The notes under the pieces were generated by a model that saw only the letters and a list, made by a program, of their open reading frames with translations, had not been told where the DNA came from and made no database searches. 64,000 bases of DNA from Paralvinella palmiformis. Lineage: Eukaryota; Annelida; Polychaeta; Terebellida; Alvinellidae. This document shows, piece by piece, positions 1-11,461 of the stretch (position 1 is its first letter; each line of letters starts with the position of its first letter). The stretch is taken from positions 518,501 through 582,500 of the forward strand of contig JAODUP010000548.1 in NCBI GenBank assembly GCA_025642065.1, written 5' to 3'. Made by a program: the position numbers and the translations under genes.

Positions 1-644
1 AGGATGACGATGAAAATCAGCAAGGTCAAGTTCTAAATAAAATGCTTGCCTTGCTCCCACCTGCACCAAAGATATCGACATGTAAGTACTTGATGCCTCG
101 TAAGATTTTAGAAGTATGTACAAGAAGTGTGTTCAAGATACTCATAAACATCATTTAAAAGTAATCCTGTTATCCCCATTATTGCTCTCAGGATGTGTAA
201 TAGAACATGTTATTGTTACCATTACTGATTAATTCACCAACTCAGAAAGTCCTACAGTTAGTCATGTTGTTTCCAGTGAGAAAACCCACAACATCCAAGA
301 GGACAATGAGTCTGGTCTGGTTAGAACACCATCAAGTACACCTACCACTACTAGTCATGCTTCTGACCATTATAGTTTAATGTCCCCAGCTGTTACAAGT
401 CGTAAGTACGTACTATGTTTTGCAACTTTCCTGGAGGTATATACACAGACCTTGCTTTTAATTGTTCATTTTATAACTGTTCAGTTTGGTTGTTTTACAT
501 TATATAATTGCAGAGTTTAAGGAAATAGTCTCCTTAAACAAACTACTGAATTCTTTTTTTTCTGGATAGTGATCAATATTCTACATTTTCAATTTCAGGT
601 TCTGGAATCATCCACTCAAAATTCTGGCAATGATGTACTATTTG
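1..644 (+). other. Three candidate short exons (unassigned gene or transposon 5' part)
   Basis: Three stretches have exon borders. One ends at 81 before a GTAAGT donor and is open in frame 3. A second at 246-401 follows a CAG acceptor, ends at GTAAGT, and encodes a Ser/Thr-rich low-complexity peptide. A third at 599-644 follows TTTCAG and ends at GTAAGT. The borders are good but the phases do not join: exon 1 to 2 makes TAA across the junction, and exon 2 to 3 soon meets TGA. They could be upstream exons of the decayed THAP/transposase gene just downstream, or exons of different transcripts. No domain is visible. Confidence 0.3.
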
Positions 645-1076
645 GTAAGTGTCACTAAAGCATGGTTTGGGAATATTGAGTATCTAACCAAGAAGCTGAC
701 TTGGTTCAATTTAGTTTCATTGAATGGTTACTTTTCTGGTTTGAAATCAGTATTACTGGGAGATACTTATTTAAAAAAAATATTATTCAGGTATTCATTC
801 AGCAGACATTTTATTGAAATATCTGTATGCAGTGGAATTTTGTATGGCTTGAATTAAACCTGTTGGTGTGATTGAATTTGAGATTTCTGATGTTTAACAT
901 ATCTTACTTGTCATGCTATCTAAATATAGAAAAGGAAGTGTGAATTTAGTTGTTTTTGTATACTCACTGTAACACAGGTCATATTATTTAAAATTTTAAG
1001 TGTTATTGTCACTGGGTGTATTACATGGACCATATATAAGTGAGGAAAAACTGGTTTGTTGTGAATGTTTCTTCTG

Positions 1077-1180
1077 TTAATCGTTTGAGTACAAAGAACT
1101 TAAAGCTGCTTTCAGATCCTGTTTAAAGAACTTTTGCTCAAAATAATCATTGCAAATGACGCTGTTTTGGCCAAGGTAGT
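1077..1180 (-). repeat. Inverted partial duplicate of the THAP exon
   Basis: Read on the minus strand, about 60 bp of this segment are nearly identical to the plus-strand THAP exon at about 1335-1400. Both encode the peptide with core CND(Y/H)FEQKFFKQ. The copy lies head to head with the THAP exon with roughly 150 bp between them, so the pair could form a stem-loop. It lacks the rest of the domain and is not a gene by itself. Confidence 0.7.
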
Positions 1181-1225
1181 TTGGTGGTGCTAACAAATAA
1201 GCTAAATAGAATTTATTTACGTCCA

Positions 1226-1522
1226 AGTGATTTGCGTACCAAAGCCGAATGAGGAAGAGAAAAAAGTAAGAGTATGGCAATGGCTTCATACTTTAGGTAC
1301 CGGACATTCTATTGAAACATTTAAATTTGGTCGAAACAGCGTCGTTTGCAATGATCATTTTGAGCAAAAGTTCTTTAAACAGAATCTGAAAGCAGAGCTA
1401 CTCGGCCTCCGAGTCACACACAGATTGACTGATGATGCCATACCGACCATAATGAAACATCGTAAGAATATGGCCGATGTATCATCTAGAGAACAGCGAC
1501 AACAAATCAGAGAAAAACAAAA
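1226..1522 (+). CDS. THAP zinc-finger exon of a transposon-derived gene
   Basis: This exon follows an AG and ends at a GTAAAT donor. It encodes about 99 residues with the C-terminal half of a THAP domain. Visible are a tryptophan-rich segment (VRVWQWL), the zinc-ligand stretch VCNDHF and a terminal DDAIPTI that matches the family's AVPTI end. The first cysteines of the C2CH site would have to come from ICVPK or from an earlier exon. THAP domains bind DNA and are often fused to transposases, notably P elements and Kolobok elements. The DDE-like body lies 2 kb downstream on the same strand. The exon is followed by a basic, glutamine-rich segment. Confidence 0.65.
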
Positions 1523-2510
1523 GGTAAATGATATATATATATGTAATGTAAACTAATAATTGTGACAAAAAAAGTAAACACACGCTGTCTAGCGAAAAGG
1601 GCAGGCCGAGTGAAAGTTTCGTGTCAACTGACTCGGCATACATTTTTTTCGCCATATAATTAACATTTCCAAATACATAAAGTATAAACATGCTGATAAT
1701 TGAATGATTACAAAATTGTACATAATATTGATGATTTGTGAAAAAAATTAAAGAAAGAGGACTCGTTTATTAATATTGATTGAAGAACAAGAAATAAACT
1801 TTCCAATGGTATCTGTTTCACGATTATAGCTGAAATATTAAGGAAGTTAGAGATTTATGGCTACTTAAGATAGATATGAATGGGAAGGTCTAGCTGTGAC
1901 CTCAAATCCAATTTTCACAAAAATTTTCATAACTCTCTTAGTATTCAATGAGATAGCTTGTCTAAATAACTAATTGATGTCTAAAAAACTAAGTAATATT
2001 TAATAATTTAAATAAGTAACTGATGGCTAAATAACTGACTGATGTGTAAAAAACTAATTGATGTTCTAACTGTTTAAAGAACCAACTGACGTATAAATAA
2101 CTAACTGATATATAAATGACTAACTGATATCTAAATCACTAACTGATATCTAAATGACTAACTGATATCTAAATCACTAACTGATATCTAAATGACTAAC
2201 TGATATATCAATAAGTAACTAATGTCTAAATAACTAACTAGATCTAATATCTAAATAACTAATTAATGTCTAAAATTTGAGTCTATAATATTTCTATCAC
2301 CCTAAACAAAGGGGCCTAAGGCTAAGCCATCTAACTTAGCATATGCTTAATTAGACACCCCTATTATATCTATGATTTTAAATAGATTCTATTTGCTTCT
2401 GGCTTGTTTGTGTATGGTACTGTTTTTGTCTGTTGCGTCATTTCAATTATGGAGTAAGTTTTCGTATTATATTTGAAATTAATCATTTGTCATTATATAT
2501 TTTTGTAGTT
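1523..2510. other. Non-coding, AT-rich, with 19-bp tandem repeat
   Basis: Intron-like sequence without a supportable gene. Positions about 1970-2275 consist of degenerate tandem copies of a 19-bp unit, aactgatatctaaatgact, with roughly 15 copies drifting at the edges. Confidence 0.7.
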
Positions 2511-2663
2511 CATCAGCGACATTCTAACATCATCTCGGATGAAGAAAACCTGTCCAAGTGCCCTTTGCCACACTTAGCTCGTAATGCAGCCTCACTGTCA
2601 GATGGTGAACAAAATGAGCTGAGTTTTAACTCACTTCCTGGTGACCCACAATATCAATCTAAT
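2511..2663 (+). CDS. Candidate internal exon of the THAP/DDE transposon gene
   Basis: A T-rich tract ending in TTTTTGTAG precedes this segment and a GTAAGT donor follows. It is open throughout and encodes an acidic linker-like peptide rich in Ser, Asn and Glu, without a recognisable domain. Position and strand place it between the THAP exon and the DDE body, where such elements usually carry a disordered linker. The exon borders are good; its membership is inferred. Confidence 0.4.
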
Positions 2664-3000
2664 GTAAGTATATTTAATGCAACACAATTATCAGTGAAAT
2701 ACAATGTCCAACAGTGTTGATTATAAGTTCAGTGAAACACCAGGACCTGTTATTGAAGGTAGTTTTGAAGTAAAACAGCAAACCCCTATCCAGGTGAATT
2801 ATCCTATGATGTATTTAGTATGGAAATACGTCTTGGGCTTATTTAATGTTTTTGTAATACAGATATATTTGACATTTATTTAGGTTGAAAACTGACTTGT
2901 GTTGTGTGAAATGGTCACATCTTAACATATAAACAGACATTATTATCCTTTTTTTTAATATGAGCTGATTAAAATGATCACACATTTATATACACATACA

Positions 3001-4764
3001 GGTGTGTCATATCCAGTGCCAGACAAACCCAGTGTATATCACTGAAATGGATTCTGATACAATGATGCAATTGTTGAAGGTTGCTAGGCCATCCCAGGTT
3101 GCATCTGATCACAGTTATACTACGACCATGCGACAGAGGACAGGTTTTAGATCTACCAAATGAATTAATGACGTCATCTCCGATCAAACATAGGCTATAG
3201 TCTCCTTAGACCACAATATATCAGCAAGCAGTTTTTGTGATCTTGATGGTATGGATCGAGCTGCTGACATTAGCTGGCATCCATCAGACAGAGATAATGT
3301 CTCTGGGTCCTCGGAATATGAAGATGAACCATTGAGTTATAATCTTGAATATGATGTATCTAATAATACTATTGTTGAAGAAACAAACATTTTAGTTTTT
3401 GCTAATAAAATGAGTACATTGAACAACTTGTCAAGTAGGTAATAGTCTGGTGAATGTTGTAACCAAATTGGTAATTGGGACCAATAGGACATGCAGGGAA
3501 TCTTTTAGTGTGCTCAGCTATTCTGTATTCTGGTTCAACTTATTCTAAAATGTATTCTTTTTGTAAATTTTGGAAAATGTTTTATGTTTTGGAATCCACA
3601 TATTACAACGTTCAAGCAAATATATTGTTGCCTGTGATAAGTGAAAGATATAACAAAGAGAAGCTTGCTGTTTATGAAGAGGTAAAAAAAACTAGCTATG
3701 ATCTCATCATGGCAGGTGATGGGAGATATGATAGTCCTGGGTTCTCAGCCAAATATTGTGCTTATTCTATGATGGATACGGCGGGTGGTAAAATTGTTGA
3801 CTTTGAATTAGTACAAGTGACACAGACTGGTAAATCACGATCAATGGAAAAATAGGGGTTTTATAACGTGTTGGATAGGTTAATAGCAACACAAGTCAAT
3901 GTAGCAACTGTTGTGACTGATAGACATATTGGTATCAGAGCTCGAATGCGAGCAGAGTATACACCAAAGGGTATAGACCATCAGTTTGATGTATATCACA
4001 TTGTCAACAGTTTTAGAAGAAAATTAAATGAAATATGCAAGAGGAAGAAGTATAAAAGTGTAGTTCCATGGGTGAGAAGAATTTTAAATCATGTGTGGTA
4101 CAGCAGCCGAAACTGTGATGGTAATCCAGACAAGTTAGTGGAGCTCTTCTCCAGTATTGCCTACCACATTAGTGGCAAGCACAAATGGAAAGGCAATAAA
4201 TTTATCAACATGTGTTCGCATGCCCCTCTTGGTAGGGAAGAACAAAAGTCCAAACTTTGGTTGAAGGGCCAATCCCTATTAGCAGTTAAAGATATTTTGT
4301 TTGACCCAAGAATGCTGCAAGATATTAGGCAGCTCAGTCTCTTCTGTCATACTGGTAACTTGGAGAGTTACCACTCAAAGTTACTGGTATATTGTCCAAA
4401 GCGGCAGGAGTTTGATTGTCCCTGTATGTTGGGGCGAACACGATTGGCAGTGATTGACCATAACGTCAATGTCGGGCGAAAACAAGCCGTGATTAAAAAT
4501 AAGGGGTCCAGTGTTTGTGGAGAGGGTCGATACTGACAAACTTGGAAAAAAAGTACTACTCAGTAGGTGGCTAGAATAACATATGAACCTACATGTCAAG
4601 ACCACATGATGAGTATGATGGAAAGAGTGGTCCAGGTAAAGGCTAACAATATCCAGTTGCCCCAAACTAAAAAGCCTGATCCCAAAAATATTGCTAATAA
4701 AACAGCACCCATTAAATCAGATTTGGTGTCACAACATAAATCAAGATTTGTCCAAAATAAATAA
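3001..4764 (+). pseudogene. Decayed DDE transposase body (THAP-type, Kolobok-like)
   Basis: One reading frame shows a protein family that is repeated in fish and marine invertebrate genomes. In order: a linker with the segment ISWHPSD (about 3280), the hydrophobic GNLLVCSAILYSGS (about 3495), the first acidic block DGRYDSPG (3718), a second block TDRH (3916-3927) followed by HQFDVYH, and a C-terminal part with CHTGNLESYHS and RTRLAVIDHN. The two Asp blocks are probable catalytic residues. The copy is dead: TAG at 3853-3855 interrupts the frame, further stops lie at about 3161 and 3440, and the reading switches frame near 4530 and again near 4590. Assignment to Kolobok rests on the THAP exon upstream plus this core and is inference; the transposase-like identity is firmer. 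Confidence 0.7.
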
Positions 4765-5017
4765 ACCAGTTGGAATAAAAACTAATTTTATGTTTCATCT
4801 AAAACTTGTGATGTCCTTGCATATTTTATATTATTTTTGATTATGTGTGTTATAAACTGTTTTGTTTCTGATTTGATTCTTTTCACATGTGGTATATGTA
4901 CACTCCGTTGTTTCACAAATTGGCACTCTTCATTGCCATTGATAGTGTTTAGCTTTTAGGTTTGTATCTATGACACTTTGAAACTAATTTTCTTTATATA
5001 TGCAGGTCTGCCACTGA

Positions 5018-5092
5018 TCCCTATTTTCCCTACTTTTTCACCTCATCCCTATTTTCCCTACTTTTTTGGTATTATCCCTATTTTTTAACTAT
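5018..5092. repeat. Left subterminal repeats of the hAT element
   Basis: Five or so copies of CCCTA(C/T)TTTT are packed next to the left inverted repeat. The same motif recurs at 7981-8068 beside the right end in the same orientation. Subterminal repeats in hAT elements commonly bind transposase; that role here is inferred. Confidence 0.65.
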
Positions 5093-5191
5093 TTTTTTTC
5101 AAGTTTTCCAGATTGGTTGAGTTGGCTGGAGAGTGTTCCCTAGATTCTACCCAAAAATTACTCCTTCCTACTCATTGACCACAACACATCA

Positions 5192-7335
5192 TGGAGTCAA
5201 TTTTTGGTGAGTATTTCTCTTCATTTTATTATCAATCATTGCGATTCCCAATGAAGATACAACTGAGGGAATTTCCTCCTTTTCATTCAGCATGAAAATG
5301 TGTACCATACGTAAACTAGATACCTCAGTGTATAAGTGAACATTTTTCTTGGACATATTGAGGAAATGGTACACTGTGCTCAGATATCTTTGCTTGCATG
5401 TTCACACAAATTAAAAAAAAATTCTAAACATATTGTTCTTCAAAAGAGTAAGAAAGGACAGAAAGTATTAGATGTACAAATTTCAAAATTAGGTGCCACC
5501 ACTTCAACGTCTTCCTCTAAAACTACTAATACACTTATGGCATTCTGAGATAAAAGCCTCACAGAGAAGATTTACAAAGCTGAGATTTTGTGGATGATTA
5601 AAATTTGTGTACAAGATTGGTCATTTGCTTCCAGTGATAGTATCAGTGATATCTTTAAAACAATGTTTCCTGGTCAAACATCCTAAAGTTTTTCCATAGG
5701 CAGAACAAAGGCTACATACCTTATATCTGATGGATGATGATGATGATTGATGTTTTACGGCCACTTTTGTGCACAAGGTAGGCTAAATGGGCCGAGCAAC
5801 CTCCAAAGGTAATGAGACGAAGTGAAAGATGAAACAACCTTCAGATATGCCCACGCCGGGATTCGAACACGTGTGGTAGTGATCTGTGGTCCAACACGCT
5901 ACCGCTAGACCACGGAGGCGCCCCCCTTGTATCTGATGGGTTAGGTCCATATTTCAAAAAGAAGTTAGTTGAGGACATTAATGAAAGTGGAACTTATTTC
6001 ACAATCCAGTATGATGAGAACACAACCGGTGATGAAGCAAATGGATGTAATTGTATGATACAGGTGAAACTCACAAAAGGCGATTGTAGTGCATTTCCTG
6101 TCAGCTTCATTTTTCAATCATGCTCGTGCATTACTTGATACCCTGAACCAGCCAGACTACAAGCTTGATCTTGGTAAACTCTTGAGTCTGTGTCGTCTGT
6201 TGGACCAAATGTCAACAAGGTTGTTTGGAAGATCATTGATAAGCGTTTGAAGGCAGAGGATCTTCATGGCCTCCTTCCTTTTATCTCCTGTTGCCTTCAT
6301 GTTGCTCATAATGTCTTTCGTTATGGGTTTAAAGAATATGGAAGTGAAGTGGACCAACTCTGCCTAGACTTGTTCTATTGGTTCAAGCAGTCACACTGGA
6401 AGTGGGAGGATTTCCTAGAAGTCCTCCAAGAGATGGAACTGGAGGAAAAGTATTCTATTTGATATGTTCAGTCTCAGTGGCTAACTCTTGGTCCTGCCAC
6501 AGAAAGAGTCATCAAACATTATGCTGTAGTCTGTGACGATTACTTGAAACACTTACTGTCAAAGGAGCATGAGAAGAATGATAATTACCACAGAATATGT
6601 GCCTGCTTGAAAGACAAGAACACAATTACCAAGCTTAAATTTGTAGCATCACTGGCCAATATTTTTGAACCTTTCCTAAAGTTATTCCAGACTGAGGGCC
6701 CTGTTGTTCATATTCTCCATGATGAATGTTGTTCTCTGGTTAGGAGGGTGTTTGGTAGATATCTAAAGGCAGATATGCTCAACAAAAAGATTATAGAGGT
6801 TGATTATAAGAAGGGGGATAACCAGCTTCCCAATTCTGAGGTAAAATGTGGTATCTGATCAGCCGCTTGCCCATTGATGATGATATCCTGAAAGCATCTA
6901 GAGATTTTACATCAATTGGTGCAACACCAACATGGAACAACAAAACGACTGAAGAAACTCACTGCAGCTGTTCCTGATGTTCTAACTGACATAGAGGTGG
7001 ATTCCGCATTGGAAGAGTGGATAGTATATACACACGAAGATATACCTAAGAACAGGTACTTCAAGGAGCAGGCCACAGACAAGACTACCTACCACAGGGT
7101 GGACCATTACTGGAAAAATGTCTTCCAGCTAAGAAACTCTTCTAGACAGCCAAAGTTCATGAAACTTCAAAAATTCATCCCTTATCTCCTGACTATATGA
7201 CATGGGAATGCAGACGTAGAGAGGTCCCTCTCTTATAACAAGAATGTGTTGACAAGTGAGCGATAATTTCTTTCTCCGGAAGTATTCTCCAAAAGTGTAT
7301 TTGTGTCAATGATAAGAAGAGGAGGTTAATCAACA
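5192..7335 (+). pseudogene. hAT-like transposase, broken
   Basis: A possible first exon starts at ATG 5192 and ends at a GTGAGT. Open segments then read through 5336-5548, 5580-6110 (interrupted by the SINE), 6190-6462, 6544-6858 and 6916-7335. Readable blocks include an N-terminal MFPGQTS / YFTIQYDE region, a middle NKVVWKIIDKRL and CCLHVAHNVF region, LFYWFKQSHWK, and a C-terminal HGNADVERSLSYNK that matches the conserved hAT dimerisation region. Stops at 5546, 6460, 6856, 7198 and 7263 and several frame changes show the gene is dead. The family order fits hAT. No BED zinc finger is seen at the N-terminus, which may lie in the lost part. Confidence 0.75.
5735..5925 (-). mobile_element. SINE-A copy 1 (tRNA-derived), inserted in hAT transposase
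   Basis: The minus strand has a tRNA-like head. The A-box lies at about 5900-5914 and the B-box complement (GGATTCGAAC) at 5859-5869, followed by a body containing ACGGCCACTTTTGTGC-like sequence and a (TCA)n tail. Target duplications of 14 bp flank it: CTTATATCTGATGG (5721-5734) and CTTGTATCTGATGG (5926-5939), one mismatch. Removing it restores continuity of the hAT transposase reading, so the SINE is younger than the hAT copy. Four other copies lie in the window. Confidence 0.9.
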
Positions 7336-7380
7336 ACTATGAGATTGAGAAGAAGCTGAATAAAATTAAGAAGTCATAAA

Positions 7381-7980
7381 TTAGAAGCCTCAGAGAATTA
7401 TTTATTATAGTTGATGTAGTTGTTGTGTTATGTAAATGAGTGAATCTCTGTTTTGCTCAAGTCATGTCAGCATTACACATGATTTATTGTTATGCTATTA
7501 TTTATGTCATACTCTCAATATTTAGAATATGTCATTTTTCATAATTTGTTCCATTTAATTTTGATGACATTGTGATTGTGATAATGCAACAGTATTATCT
7601 AACTTATATTAAGTATTATCAGTTTTAGTATTAGTGCAAGTATTATTTCTGATTGTATTGTAAATATGTTTTTCAATAAATATATTACAGGAGATGACGG
7701 GCACCCTCTTTAGCCAACTGTTCCAATTGAAGAAAGCTAACTGAACATCACCCAATTTAGATCAATGGTGGTAAAGCCATTAAATAGTAAGTACATACAT
7801 TATCAATTATATATCGGCTAATCAAAGAAAACAGGGTTACAATTGATCAATAACTAGCACTGAATTTATTTAAGTTTTCAGATCACTCTGAAGACTGTAA
7901 TGTTGTTAGACTATTGTGCATGTTCTGAACCCCCACCAAACAAGCATAATGATGCAAACATTGCATTTAACAACCTTCAA
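7381..7980. other. Non-coding 3' part of hAT element
   Basis: AT-rich sequence with AATAAATATATT near 7675 as a possible polyadenylation signal. A segment at about 7690-7786 is bounded by TTACAG and GTAAGTAC but has no long open frame. No gene is supported. Confidence 0.5.
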
Positions 7981-8418
7981 AATCCCTACTTTTTCTGTGA
8001 ACTTTCCCTATTTTTATCCCTACTTTTTGTCGAAGATACCCCTAATTTATCCCTACTTTTTGTCTTTGGGTAAGTGGCAGGCCTGTATATGTTGAGTCGA
8101 TTCACTTTAAAAATAAATATATGGTGAAAACAAAGCATTATTGTCTTGTATCTATGCACAATCTTTGTATTTATAGCCAATTAGGTTCTGGTTTGAAATA
8201 TAAATAATTTATTTCTAAATGACACAATTGTATATAGAACCAGGCCTAAAAATAATTCATTTTGCTAACTGGCTTTAATGCTTATGACTAGTCCAGCTAT
8301 ATGATATTAGAAACATTATACAACACAAAATAGATTTTTTTAAATATTTTATTTCTCACAGATGTAATTTTAATAAAATCAAAAAATAATCATCATATTT
8401 ACGTCACTAAAATTGTCA

Positions 8419-9451
8419 TTATAGTGTCGCACTTGTGTACGCTTTGAAGCCAACATAAGTTCTATCTTCTGAAAGGAATTTTTGATGTATGTATTCCACG
8501 CAGCACAACGGCAGTGGTTTTTGGACATGCTTTCCAAGATATTGTCCCCGATGAATGAACAGTGTAAACATTCTGTAGGACATCAGTCGATTTTGGCTGA
8601 AATCAAAAGAAACTAAATATTTTCAGACCGTGGCCTTCCAAATATATTTTGGTTTAACAGAGGGAACACAGGCATTTGCGCAGAACAGCTATCAAAAGCA
8701 GAACTCGCCAATAGTTCTGTGAATCCAGAAATCATGTCATGCATAATTATGCAGAGAAATATGTGTACTGGCCAACAACTTATTATAAAATATTTTTAAA
8801 CAAATCAAATCTATGCAGCAGGGTGCTACTGGAAGAGATGAATCTCGGCCTACTGTTAGCATTGACCCGAAGAATTGACCTGATAGACTGGCTAGGCTTA
8901 GATATATTATTTAGGTTACGATTTTGTCAGTGATTTACTAACTCTTCTCTATTTACATAATGCGATCATGTGTTTAAATGAACAACTTCTTAATCAATTT
9001 AAATAATCCTTTGTCATTAATTGTACCCGGGAAATGTAATTTACTTACCAATTTGACAGCTCTTTGGGAGCGGGTACCTTTAAATATCACTTGATCATCC
9101 CATCTATGTATGCCATCTCCAGCGATGGTTTGTGTGCGACATAAGATTCTAAATTATCAATATTAGATGCGACGCACAAATCAATGTCTTAGACATGTCT
9201 GCTAAAACTTCATGTTCTTTGCAACAAAAACACTCGGCATCTGACTTTTGTACTATGCATCTCCCACATTTACACCACACCACTGATGCCATTTTAGCTC
9301 GGCCTTGCCTCCAATTTACGGCAACGTTTTCAGGTTTGGACTCTGACAAATCGCTTGAATCAGTACTGTCTTGACACAAATGCTGGAAATCTGATCTTTG
9401 TGGTTCATATAAATAGCCTTGAATGCCTTCATCATTGTCCATACTGGCCAT
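8419..9451 (-). pseudogene. Gene with P2X7 cytoplasmic-tail-like zinc domain, two exons, broken
   Basis: Exon 1 (9451 down to 9049, donor GTAAGT) starts at an ATG and encodes LYEPQRS, an acidic linker, then WCKCGRC...DAECFCCKE. This is the cysteine pattern of the P2X7 ballast domain, which binds zinc and in many invertebrates occurs outside P2X channels. Exon 2 (8596 down to stop TAA 8419-8421) follows a TTTCAG acceptor and continues with LMSYRMFTLF and KPLPLCCVEYIH. Phases match (2 to 2). AATAAA lies at 8348-8353. Two faults are seen: a one-base frame change near 9185 and an in-frame TGA near 9085. No transmembrane segments or other domains are present. Either a pseudogene or a fragment of a multi-copy family. 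Confidence 0.7.
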
Positions 9452-10510
9452 ATTTCACTCTTTTTCCCACAATAATACTACAGCCGATCACACAAGACAC
9501 ACAACAGAGCTACACTTCAGGATCTCGGTCAAGTACGCTGTCAATGGAGTGACGTCACTAACCTGCAGCACAGCTCCAGCAGGATTTTTCATAAATTGCA
9601 CCAAGCCTGACTGTTTTTGAGGCACTGTGTTGCTTGATTGAAAAGTGAAATAATTTAATTTAAACTTTATTTATTCTCATTAAATGCTATGAACTCCATG
9701 TTATTTTGCACCACAGGTACCCTTTAATATTATATAATTATAATAATATATTTAAATCATCTTAAAATATTGGATATTTTGATATAAAAATACCTATCAT
9801 ACAAATCTTATAAGCCCTATATGTATGTGAACGTTCAACAATTTAGATTTCTAGAGCACCTAAGTTTACGGAAGCTGAAATTAATTTATGGGAACTGCAA
9901 TATTAATAACAAAATGAAAAAAAAATAAGGCAAGAGAGGGGATGGCCGATGAGCTCTCAGTGCTCGGGTTTATTAAAAGAGGACCAAACCAGCTGAAAAA
10001 GGAGAAGATTTGTTTGATTCAATAAAGTACAGGCTCAAGTACGTATCATATTTTAGTATTCATCATACAAAATACAGCACTTCTGTCCATTTTATATGTT
10101 TTGAAAGCAATTATAATAACAGTTTGTAAATTTGATTTGTTTAGTTATTAGTATTAGTATATAGACCTATACTTATTGTTCTTATTGTGTGCTAAGATGA
10201 AAGTGTTGTGTTTGTTAATGAAGTCAAACTGATGGTTCTATTGTTACAGGCATCCACCATAACATTGCTGAGGCTTGAAACATGACCAGGGAGGGAGTAG
10301 AACATAGGAAATATAAGTTCACTGGAACATCTGATCCTTGGGATAATGGGGAAAACAACGTCTCATGTTTGGTAGAAGTAGCTCATAACTGTAAATTGAC
10401 ATTGGATTGGTATATCCAAATAAAGTCTTCATTGCTTTAGCTGGCTATAATTAATTTTATATTCATAAACACAAAAACACACTCACAAATGCTCAGACAC
10501 AACATTTTGT

Positions 10511-10561
<51 letters not shown>

Positions 10562-10790
10562 GGACGTCCGTATATTCACTCAGTACTTTTTTATCTCACA
10601 GGAATAAAATGTGGAGTCCCATGAGCCATTGCATATCTGTGAACATATATATATGCAGAAAACACATCTCTGGTTAATGTATACTACCAAAAGGCTATAA
10701 CAAGGTAAATATTTGGCTTAGGTTCACCAAGATTATAAATTAAATTTTGCACAGCCAGTATTTTGTATAAACACAAAACTTATTTATTTT
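9452..10790. other. Non-coding; AT dinucleotide tract
   Basis: No convincing gene. An (AT)n tract lies at about 10516-10552. Reading frames crossing it encode only Ile-Tyr repeats. Confidence 0.6.
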
Positions 10791-10791
10791 C

Positions 10792-11461
10792 CAGTTATCC
10801 ATGAAGAATCAGCTGAAGAGGATGGTGGAAATGAAAATGAACAGCCATCAGAGGAAGCTGCTATAGTTTGTATGTTCACATTTACATATCAGTACTTGAT
10901 GTGATTATAAAATCTGGTTGTTAGATACATTTTTGTATTGTCATGTATATGTGTCATAATGTATTAAGGAATAAAGCAAATTGTTATTATATTCACTTTA
11001 TTCATCAACAAAAGAAAAATATGCAAAATAAATATTTTATTTGTATTATTATACAATTTGCATAAAATGTATAAACACCTTTTTATTGTCATTCATATAT
11101 GATTCATTTACATTTATACAGCAGTTCCTTTCCCTACACATGCTGGGTTTAGTGGTGACCATTGTAAGTACTTTAGCTCTGCTATTAAGCGTGCCCGGAC
11201 ATTTTGTGTTTCAGATATAACCTATGCTCTGGAGTTCAAATAAAGGTGATTACAAGTAAAGTTTGACAGATTTATTGCAATAGATAAAAATAGTAGCATA
11301 TTGGCACACTAATAATGCTTCACCCAATTTTACTCAACTCTATGAAATGCGAATTTATTAAATATTATGTTACAGAAATTAAACTCTGATGTGAACTTAC
11401 ATATATTAACATTTATCAATTGTTTACAGCAACAGATATTGAAACGAGCAATGTCCCCAGT
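10792..11461 (+). other. Candidate short exons with GTAAGT donors
   Basis: Three small segments have acceptor-like left borders: about 10795-10868 (acidic peptide EESAEEDGGNENEQPSEE; its donor is unclear), about 11122-11164 (GTAAGT donor) and about 11430-11460 (GTAAGT donor). They resemble the short exons at the window start in style. They might be the second (Myb-like) gene of the neighbouring Harbinger element or an unrelated low-complexity gene. No domain is seen. Confidence 0.25.

Larger units (their letters stand above)
5003..8085 (+). mobile_element. hAT-like DNA transposon with intact ends
   Basis: The left end CAGGTCTGCCACT (5003-5015) and the right end AGTGGCAGGCCTG (8073-8085) form a 13-bp terminal inverted repeat with one mismatch, beginning with the CAGG typical of hAT elements. 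The flanks TATATG (4997-5002) and TATATG (8086-8091) repeat exactly and fit an eroded 8-bp hAT target duplication. The total is 3083 bp, of which 191 bp is an inserted SINE. Both ends carry several copies of a subterminal ATCCCTACTTTTT-like motif, all in the same orientation. The interior holds a broken hAT-type transposase. Confidence 0.8.

Noticed and set aside
3475..4536. TAG 3853-3855 as a recoded or readthrough codon
   Set aside because: Other stops and frame changes in the same copy show ordinary decay.
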